A stretch of DNA of 64,000 nt from Hemicordylus capensis (lineage: Eukaryota > Chordata > Lepidosauria > Squamata > Cordylidae): assembly GCF_027244095.1 (NCBI RefSeq), contig NC_069658.1, forward strand, positions 51,819,001 to 51,883,000, written 5' to 3'. Positions 10,501 through 20,792 of this stretch are shown one piece after another. The notes below the pieces were generated by a model, which saw only the letters and a program-made list of their open reading frames with translations, did not search any database and had not been told where the DNA came from. A program made the position numbers and the translations under genes. Numbering within the stretch: position 1 is the stretch's first letter; every line of letters begins with the position of its first letter.

Positions 10501-13500
10501 AAGTCTAATTTAAGCATAATTTTTCATGCTTGGCTCCTCCTTTGGGCAGCAGCGCATATTCTTGCAGCCATAAAAATATGGTCATTTCTTAGCATTCCCA
10601 TAGCTTTTCCAGAGGATTTTATAAGTCCTCTCTCCTTGATCCTCATAACAATTCTAGGAGATTAATTATTAACATGCCTTTTACATACAGATGGAGAATT
10701 TAAGCTTGCCCAAGACCATTCAACATGTCTAGAGTTATTGTCCAACACATAATTGTCCAAGACAGCTAACATGGTTTATACAATTAAAGGACTAATACAG
10801 GCAAGCCACTAAGAGAATTAGCAGGTTTGTTGGCTCCAGGTGCTTCCTAGCAAGGAGTTCAAATAGAGCTTTAACCAGAGAAAACTGGCATGGACTGAAA
10901 AAATTTGTGGTCACACACCAATTCAAGGTGAATAGATGCTGTCTTAAATGCTGGACTCTTGGAGTGTACAGAAGTTATTATGTTGATCAAGTCTGAGCTC
11001 ACCCATTTAGATTTATCTATCTCGAAAGCAATACAGTTGTGGCAATTTGTTTGGGAACATAATTTGTGGAAGATTCAAGGCCTTTATACCACAATATAAA
11101 AAGAATAATCACATTGTTGCAAAAGCTGGTAAACATCCAGCACTTGATAGAAGCCCATTAAATGTTTAGTTGCAATACTAACTTGAGTTGTTTTTGCATG
11201 GCTTTTTACACAATTAGACAAAACATGCACAATTTGGTGCATGTTTATTCAGAAGAGAGTTCCACTGTGTTCAATGGTGCTTACTCTCAGGTAAGTGTGC
11301 ACAGGATTGCAACCTAATAGTGCTTTCAATCAGGTTCAAACACAGCTAATAATATTCAAAATGCAAAATACAGCTGTTACTGTGTATACATACCTCCTGT
11401 GGTTCTACCACACAGTAGTGATACAAGTACTGATTCACAAAGAGTCCAGTGCTTGTAGGTGAATAGAATTGGCTGCACATCAAATAAATCTGATTGTAGA
11501 ACACCGATCCTGAAGCTTGTGCAGTTGGGTTGACTGCAAGTACGTATACTATGGTAGCAATGAACACCAAGAAAAGCAAGATGGAACTTCCTATTATCAG
11601 AAGTAGGTAATACCTTCTTGTCCTTGACATGCCAGTCCTGGTAACACTTGTTACAAAAATTACCAATGCAGCAATAAAGCAAATAGCTGCCATTGCAAGT
11701 AAGAAGCCTTTTCCTGCCCGTTGATCAATATAAGCCCCGCCATAACCACTACCATAGCCATAACCTCCGTAGGCACCAGAGTTGGAACCATAGCCATAAC
11801 CATAGCCGCCATTAAAACCACTTCCTCCATAGCCAGGATATCCCATACCAGTTCCCAGGGTGCCTCCATACATCTCTAGGTCCCAAGCCAATGTGGAAGC
11901 AACACATGCAAAGATGCCAACGCACATCACTATGATGAGAATGGACATGATCTTGATTATTCCTGGAGGGGAGGTCCATTTGTAGAAGTGTTGCACTTCA
12001 TCTTCTGGATAGTAGGAATATGCTGGCTGAGAGAACATTGGTGGAGAATGGAATTCACCACCATATGTATTATTGCTTGGTGCATAGTGTGAAGGTTTGC
12101 TACAAAGAAAAAAAAGATTCCATCAGTTGGGTACAGCAACTAAACACACAAACACACACACACACAGAGAAATACATCAATGTTTTGTTCGTTTCCTAGG
12201 ATTCCTCCGAAACCCACACTTTATCAGCTATAATATGCACCCAAATAATCTGCTACATTTGCAATACAAAATATGGTACATATGTCTTTTCCAAACTTAA
12301 AGAGAAAACATGAAACGTGGTTATTATTGCCTATAAGATGACTACAAGCAAGGGAACTCCGAAAGAAGAAACTTTCATCACTATAACACCACAAGTTAAA
12401 GCAGAAGAACACTACTTCCTCATTGTAGCTTGCTTTCATATTAGAGTCCTTTAGGAAAAAACTGGAAGTGTGGCTTAGCACTTTAATATACATCGAAGAT
12501 GCACAACCTTTTCCCGTTCATCACTTTCATGTACATCTGCACATTCAACAATGATATACTAAGCATGGTTTTGTTTTGTTTCCCCCTATCTCATAAATGG
12601 CCCTAAGACCACACTAGTTCCAAAAAGTTCTGGCAAGTCATTTTTTTTTAGTATTTCTAACTTGCATGATAGGTGGCCCTTTGAAGAACACAAAACAGCA
12701 TTCTTAAGAAATATACAAAATATACACAGGGGTGTAGCAAGGTTGGAGTGGACCCAGAGATAAGATTTTAAAATGCCCCCCGCCTCACTGAACCTCAGCT
12801 CATGAAGCAAAGAAATCTTAAATGAGGCTGAATAGTATGTGCCACAATAGAACATCATCCTAAATTTTTTTTTTTTAAGGTTTTGTAAATTGTGGACGAT
12901 GCAAGTCATTGAATGGTACTAGAGAAAGACATGCTGTTCTGGTAGCTCCAGTTCTTAACACTCACATCAATTTCGGAGGACGAATACAACTGAAGGAAGC
13001 CCAGGCGGGTGCGCAGCTGGGGGAGTCAGTCATTTGACTTGCCTCTGGGGGGGGGGCAAGGCAGTGGGCCCCCAGACAACTGTCTCCCCTTGCCCTATTA
13101 TAATTATGCCCCTGAATATACATATATAACTGCAAAAGCCCTTAAATTGTTGTTACTGCAGCAAATGAAGATATCACTGATAAAATGCTTTTAAGATGGC
13201 AAAGAGGTACCTTTCAAAGTGGCAGTTCTCTTTTTATTAAGCAGGGGGAGAGCAGTTGGCCCTATTTAACTCCAGCACAGCAACCTTCTGGTAGCTGCTG
13301 GTATCTCCTTTATGTTTCTTTTTAGACTAAGCCCTTTGTGGACAGGAACCACCTTCTCCGCATTAGTCCTTTTCTGTGTAAACCACTTTGAGAACTCTTT
13401 TGCTGGGAAATGGTATATAAATAATAGCAACAAGAAGAATGTGAAGTTTCCCACCCAGTATCAGCTGGTGAGGTCTTTTTATATGCCACCTCAGAAGTTC

Positions 13501-14864
13501 ATCTGGCAGCAACACACAAAGAGGCCTTGTGTGTGGTGGCACCCAGAATGTGTAACTCCCTCAAACCGAAAGCAAGAATAGGTCCCTCACTGCCAGTATT
13601 CCACTGATGGTTAAAAACATAGCTTTTCCACTAAGTTTTTAAAGCATTTATTCTGTGATTCCTGGCTTTTGATTAGATTTTGGCTGCAGGTTTATGTCTT
13701 ATTTGTCATTTTATTGGTAGCTGCCTTGGATGCCTCCATTTTGAAGAGGAATGGTGGGGTATAGTATCTCTATATATAATTTCCCAAGGCACACCCCATG
13801 GCTAATCCTGTGCATGACAGCTCTCACAAGAGTTCACGAGCAGAAGCAGGCATGGTGATTCCATATGCAGATAGGGAGGATGAGCCTATGACAGCAGAAG
13901 CACCAGGGTGATTGGGCAATGGGGATTCCATATAGAGATGGGGGCAGAGCCTATGGCACCTTGGTGACTGGGCAGTGGGGATTCCATATGCAAATAGGGA
14001 GGAGGATCCTGTGATGGTTAAGGAATGCAACTGCAGTTTGAATGCAATGCAGTTTGAATGCAACTGTTACTGGTCAGAAGACGTTCTTGATTGCAGAGGA
14101 AAAGAATGTATCTATAAAGGATAGTGGGCAGGGGTCTGCGAAGAGAGGGGTCATGAGAGAGGAAAGAGCCCCTTTAGGAGGAGGCTGCCATCCATATATT
14201 TAATCCCTGTAGACGTGCCTCTGTGGGGATGCATTCCGGCAACCCAGCAGATTGGCTGGGTGGCGGGAGCCATTGGGACTGGCTGAGTGAGCGGCAGGAG
14301 GCCATTGAGTTGAGCTGCAGCTGTGGGGGGAAATAGTGGCAGCCTCAGTGAGGAGGCTGTGGTGAGGTGGTGGTGGCCACCGCAGGCCGCCGTGAGGTGG
14401 CAGCGGCCACAGCCCTAGCCCAACCATCGCAGCCGCGGCCTGGGCTGGAAGGAGGCGGGAGGCAGTAGGACAGACTGGCCCTGGCGGCGCCTGCAGGGGT
14501 GAGTAGGGAACGGGAGGTGGGGCGCAGCCTCCTCACCTGTTGCAGCCTGCGGCATGAAGGAATCGGGCAGCGGGGCTTCCCTGTTCGCCAGAGAGGAGGA
14601 ACGGGGGCGGGGCCATTTTTGGCCGCCTGCAGCCCGGTGAGGCTCTGTGTGGGGGGAGGGGGGAGGAACGGAAGGGAGGGAGGGCAAGAGAGTGCAGGCC
14701 TGGAAGGAGCGGGGGAGAGACCGGGGCAAGAGGGAGAGGGAGTGGAAAACAGCCGGCCCCAAAGCGCACAGATGCTCTATGCGGGTCGGCTAGTTGTGTT
14801 AATTAGATGACAAAACAAGATGAACAAGATCTGTTAACTCAGGAAGGGAGGGAGAGAAGGGAGG

Positions 14865-14910
<46 letters not shown>

Positions 14911-17900
14911 GGGAGGGAGGGAGGGAGGGAGGGGCCCAAGCCTGTCAGTGGCCTGAGGAGAACAAGTGGCCATGGCAGTGCCTATTGGCAGCAAGGAACG
15001 GCCCAGTCAACCACTTCTGCTGTTTGGGGCTACCAAGGACACTGGCGAAGGGAGGCAAGCAAGGGACAGGCCCGGACCTGTCAGCAGCCTGAGGGGAATG
15101 AGTGCCCATGGAGGTGGCATGAGAAAGGGCCCTGTCAACCACTTCTGCTGCTCCTGTGGGGAGGAGCAGGAGAGGGGCTCAGGTGAAGGTGGAGAGGTAT
15201 CTGAGGATAGGGGTCTGCAGCTTGGCCAATAGGCGCCAGCGACGCTGCAGCCATGACCAAGAGGGGTGAAGGGGATGCAAGCAACTAGATGGACGAGGAG
15301 CAGCAGGAGTGCAGGTGATGGGGGCTGTGGCAGGAAGTGAGGGGGGGCAATCAAGTACTAGCGCACAGATGCTCTGTGTGGGTTATTTATTAAAATACTA
15401 TAAACTTGTAAGAAGTGCATGAAAAACACTGCAACCTATCACGATCACATAAACCCTTATAAATCTCAGCCCATATATTCTCACAACTATAAAGCAGTCT
15501 TGGAGGTAGAGGAGTTGCGAGGCTGCATGCATCCCAGAAGATGTAGAAATCAAGTGACCCGCCAGATCAGTGCCCAACACCCAGCTTGAACTACATTTAC
15601 TTTTACAGAAATGACACCAGAAGTTTCCATTTTGGACTGTTCTGTCCAGAAAGCAAGCCCATAGGACAGGATTGCTCAACAAGAGGCCTTTCAGCTATTG
15701 TTGATTCCATAGTCCTGTCGGTTACTGTAGCTGGAGATAAAGGGAGCTGTAGTCCAACAGCAGCTATAGAGCCTGAGATTGGCCATGCTAGCCATAGGAC
15801 AATTGGTCATTTCTTCCCATGCCAGTCAACGTGGAGCTAGTCTGAATTATTGCCTTGCCTAATGAGCACCCTGCACTGCCTTGAGAAAGCAGCCCCTCAT
15901 TGTGAACCTCCTCAGTCCACAACCACCAGGATCAGGCACAAATCATTTCCCAGCCTACTTACACTCCTATATGGAATTAGTTCCACGAGATGCAAGGTAC
16001 CTTTATGGATGAAGAGAATCTACCTTGAGAGGAAGTACTTTGTGCACAATGGGAACCCTGCACAAAGACACCTGGAATCCACACGAGGACTAGCAGAATC
16101 AGTGGAAGACGACCATCCAACCACCACAGCAGCAACCCCCCATCTGCCCATGTTAACAAGCCACTAGCCACTTCCAGTGTGGCATTCAACTTCCTGGGGA
16201 AGCAGTCTGGATGCATCTCAACTCAAGCCTTCAGCTCAGCAGCTTGGAAACCAGGCAATTGCTATGCATTATTAAATATTTGGTTACTCAGCAAATACCA
16301 CCTTGTCTTCATGGTTAAAATACAAGTTTTAACTGTGAAGAGAGCAGGAATTCTAATCCAAGTAGAGGGATGTTAATCTTCCCTATTCACAGCCCATATG
16401 AATAGTAAAGATTAACAACTGGCTTATTACATTAAGCCTCCGCACCAGGATCCTAAGCACATTACATGGGAGTCTTTATTCTAAAATGGAATCTGTGCCT
16501 TATTTAGAAATACCCCCAACTTGCTAGGGTACTGCAGCCAACAGCAATATAAGCACAGACTCCAAGAGTTACACTTTCACCCCAGGAGGATTTTACCAAA
16601 CTACAAAGCAGGGCAAAATTATGTTGTGCATGTGGATGTCGATTCTGGAGTTAGTGTTTGTTTTCAAAAAGTCACCCTGCTGCACATTCATGCATGTATT
16701 CATTCAATTTCTATGCCGCCCTTCCAAAAATGGCTCAGGGCGGTTTACACAGAAAAATTATAAGCAAATAAATAAGAAACAAAATGGATACCTGTCCCCA
16801 AAGGGCTCACAATCTAAAAAGAAAAATAAGAGAGACACCAGCAACAGTAACTGGAAGTACTGTGCTGTGGGTGGATAGGGCCAGTTACTCTCCCCCTGCT
16901 AAATAAAGAGAATCACCACATTAAAAGGTGCCTCTTTGCCAAATTAGCAGGGGAATCCTGCCTCTGCCAGGATCATCCTAAATAAGGGTGGAAATATTTG
17001 TGCTTTCAACTCTGTTTCTGATCCGACTTTAGTCTGGGCTCAAATACAAATCCCCAAACTTTCTCACTAAGCAAATTCAAATTCCCTCCCAAAGTGGCTA
17101 GCCTGCACTCCTGCCATCACTACATACAGATGCCGTGGTCCTCCAGCTGCTGGAATACAATTCCCATCCACTCCAGCCACAGTGGCCAATAGTCAGGGTG
17201 ATGCGAGTTTTAGTCCAACAACAACAGCTGGAAGACCAAAGTTGTGCATCCCTGATATAGACAGTAGGTTTAAAACAGCATTGGGAACATGGACTCAACA
17301 GCTAAAATAGGGCAGTGAGTCACTGGAGCAGAACAGCCCACTCCCCAACACCTTTGGATCTCAGAGACCAAATTATAGGCTTTCTCCCGCACAGTAAACA
17401 TCTTACATCCACATCTGTAAGATTGTATCTTATTAATCTGTTTAGGATCGGCAGAAAAGCCTGTTTTGGGGTACGGGGGGGCTGCGGAAGTGTCCTGCTT
17501 TAGTGATCCAGTATCTAGCATATTAACAGTAGCTGCACCTACAGTTTATACAACTAATGTTAGGAAGTAGTAGAATTGATATCTTCAGCAGTGTACACTG
17601 CTTATCTGCAATAATTTGAGTTGGCAAGAAAAAACAAACAGGAAAGGAGATATTTACAATTCGTCAGGTCGATAAGGCGGAGGACTTTCAAAAGGTCTGG
17701 CTGACATGGTGGAAGCTCCGGACTGCTCGACTGAAAGCCTTTATACCTACAAAGAAAGAAAAACAGGAAGATATTCCATCAGGAAAGAAACAGAAACTGA
17801 ACATCAATGTTTATATACAGATATGAAATGGTAGCTCTCTAGATACAGGTGACCCATGAATTTTGCATGTTTATCTTCTCAGATTTTGTCCTTTCATGGG

Positions 17901-20750
17901 CAGCTTCCTTGTATATCAATTTAGTTATTATGGAGGTAGTTTTGGTCTTTCACGGGACTTTCTGCTTTAACTTTCCAATTCCCATCCCTGGAAATGACAA
18001 ACATTTCCCTATAAAACTAAATTACTTTACAGGCAAGTTGCCCTTCTGGCTCCCCTTACACAGCATAGCGCAGATCCGGATTCTACTGGGCCAGCCACTT
18101 CCTCTTGCCTTTAGCCCACACCCTGAAGGCAAGAATCTGGAACTGCACAATATGGTGCTGCCCAAGATGCTGGGAGGGGAGCCTTGAGCCATGGCCAGGG
18201 ATCCCCAGAAATGTGCTTAAGGGGGGGGGTTAAATTTAAAACTCTTTGAGCCCACACTGCTACTCAGTTTTAAGCCCTTAATATTACACATTTAATGTTT
18301 GTAGTGCTTCCTTGAATGTTACCCCTGCAATATTCAAGGGTCCCCTGTACTGCTCATGCACAACACTGTAAATTCTTGTTGCCTGAGAGAAGACATTAAC
18401 AGAAGAGACTGAATCATTCATATTCCATATTGTTAGCACACGAACCTTGCCCTCCACCCCATCCCAATCTTGTTGGAAACTCCAGCTTTACCCAGACACA
18501 GGACTCTATACAGAAACTGGCATTCAATGTCATGGAGGAAGCTGGCCTCCAGCTAGGATCCATGGGATCCTAGCAGCAGTGTCATGAAAACCAAAGCTGG
18601 ACCAGTGGAAAAGCCACCTTACAAACTGGGAGGCACCCCACCAAATCATGTCCACTCAAGGATGCACAACTAAAGAAATGCTGAAAAGCATGTGAAGCTG
18701 GAGTAGCCTAAGCTATTCAGACACCCCTGAATGTAATCAAGGGCAGGATCCCAAACCAGTTATGTAGATTAAGCACAAGTGTCCCTTATGTTCGGTGCTG
18801 CCACTGAATGGTTACAGCCACACCCCTGTCCAAAACCAGTCCCTTGGACCACCTTTTGTTTTCTAATGTTCCCATTTTTAGAATCCTGCTGTGGACAAAA
18901 CACAGCTGCCTCCTTCAGCTGTATGAGCACTCTGTTCCTGTCACATGTGTTCATTTGTGTGTACACAAATATTTCATCAAGGGGCCCTTGAGCTCTCCAA
19001 ATACTGCTAGACGCAACACCACATGCATTCTCTTTTGTATTAAAAAAAGGTCCTCTACACATACACACAGCCCTCTACGTCAATATATTAAAATTCAGGA
19101 CTCGGCGCTCCCACATCTTTAAGTATATGTTTATAACCTTTGGAATTAAGATGTAGAGTTGAAAAATGTAGTGACAACACAAACACACCCTACATTTCAT
19201 CATTTATAGGCCTGCTTTAGGAGTTCTGATGGACTAACAACTTTTCACATTTGGTTTAACAGTGCCAAAATATCACTGAGTAGGAAGATACCTTATACCG
19301 AGTCAGATCATTGGTCCATCTAGTTCAGTATTGTCTGCATGGACTGGCAGTACGTCAACCAGTTATATGTTTTGGCAACTATTATATTAAGGCCACTTGC
19401 AAAAAGATCCATCATTTTTTGCCAATGGCAAAAAACAATCTCCTCCCCATTGAGCGAGGAGAGCTCATCTTGTGAGTCAGTGTCGACTCCTGGCAACCAC
19501 AGAGCCTTGTGGTTGTCTTTGGTAGAATACAGGAGAGGTTTGCCATTGCCTCCTCCCGCACAGTCTGAGGTGATGCATTCCAGCATCTTCCTATATCGCT
19601 GTTGCCTGATATAGGTGTTTCCCATAGTCTGGGAAACATATCAGTGGGGATTCGAACTGGCAACCTCTAGCTTGCTAGTCATCTCTCCCCCCCTCCCCTC
19701 TCCCCCCCCCCCCCCCCCCGTAAGCATGAATTGCTCCCTTTGCAAAGCAAGGTCCACCCCAGTTTGCATTTGAATGGGAGACATTTGTGAGTTAAATATT
19801 CCCCTCAGGGGATGGACCCGCTCTTGGAAGAGCAAAAGGTTCCAAGTTCCCTCCCTGGCTTCTCCAAGATAGAGCTGAGAGAGATTCCTGCCTGCAACCT
19901 TGGTGAAGCCGCTGCCAGTCTGTGTGGACAATACCGAGCTAGATGGACCATTGGTCTGACTTGGTATAAGCCATCTTCCTATGTAGATGTAACTAAAATA
20001 CATAGACTAATTACAGCCCTACATTCTGAACTAATTACCATCCCAAAACTTACCAGTTTGCTGGACATTCACACACAAGTAGAGCAAAAAATAATTCCCC
20101 TTTAGAACATATGTTCTTGCAAATAAAACACTCAAGTACAAAGGAAAAAGTAGGCGATACCACTGATACTGCTTGCAGTTTTAATCCATTCTACCAGGTT
20201 GCACTTAAACATACTTGTAAATTCTGTAGCTTATCTACACCTGTGGAACTAGTCCCTAAACATTTTAAAATATACCATGTTGTTTGTTTTTGATATACTT
20301 TACTTCTGGGCCAAGGGTCAAAATGGGAAAGTTCCTTCTACCACATTTTTCACAATATGCTGTGCTTTATAACATATCTATTTTCTTCCAACTCACTAGT
20401 GTGTTTCAACTTGCTGCTTAAATAGAGTCAATAGGCTTTACTATAAGTAATTTGTAATTGTCTTAAGACAGTATTCTTCATTGTAAGGGAAGGCAGCGAC
20501 AGCCCTCCATCCACCCTAAGAGTGCCTTCCATCCTGCCTAATTGTTTATTGGGCCTGTGTGAAGCTTCGGCCAAAGGAGAATACTCCGCAAAAACCCCTC
20601 CCCAGAACCATGCCGAGGCAACCATTCTCACCATGCACTGCCCCCAGCATAAGGAGGCTCCTTTAAAGGAAACGGAGCCCTCGAACCCCTGCGCACAGTG
20701 TGCTGGGAAGTGTAGCCTTTCCCAGTGCTTTCCTCCAAGAGCTATAAGAA

Positions 20751-20792
<42 letters not shown>

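Noticed and set aside
11346-11393. Extension of the occludin frame past exon 3
   Set aside because: Follows a consensus donor GTATGT; exon 4 at 7425-7583 continues the protein with the correct conserved sequence.
14345-14810. Several 60-115 residue Pro/Arg-rich frames
   Set aside because: Product of GC-rich Helitron cargo; no conserved domain.
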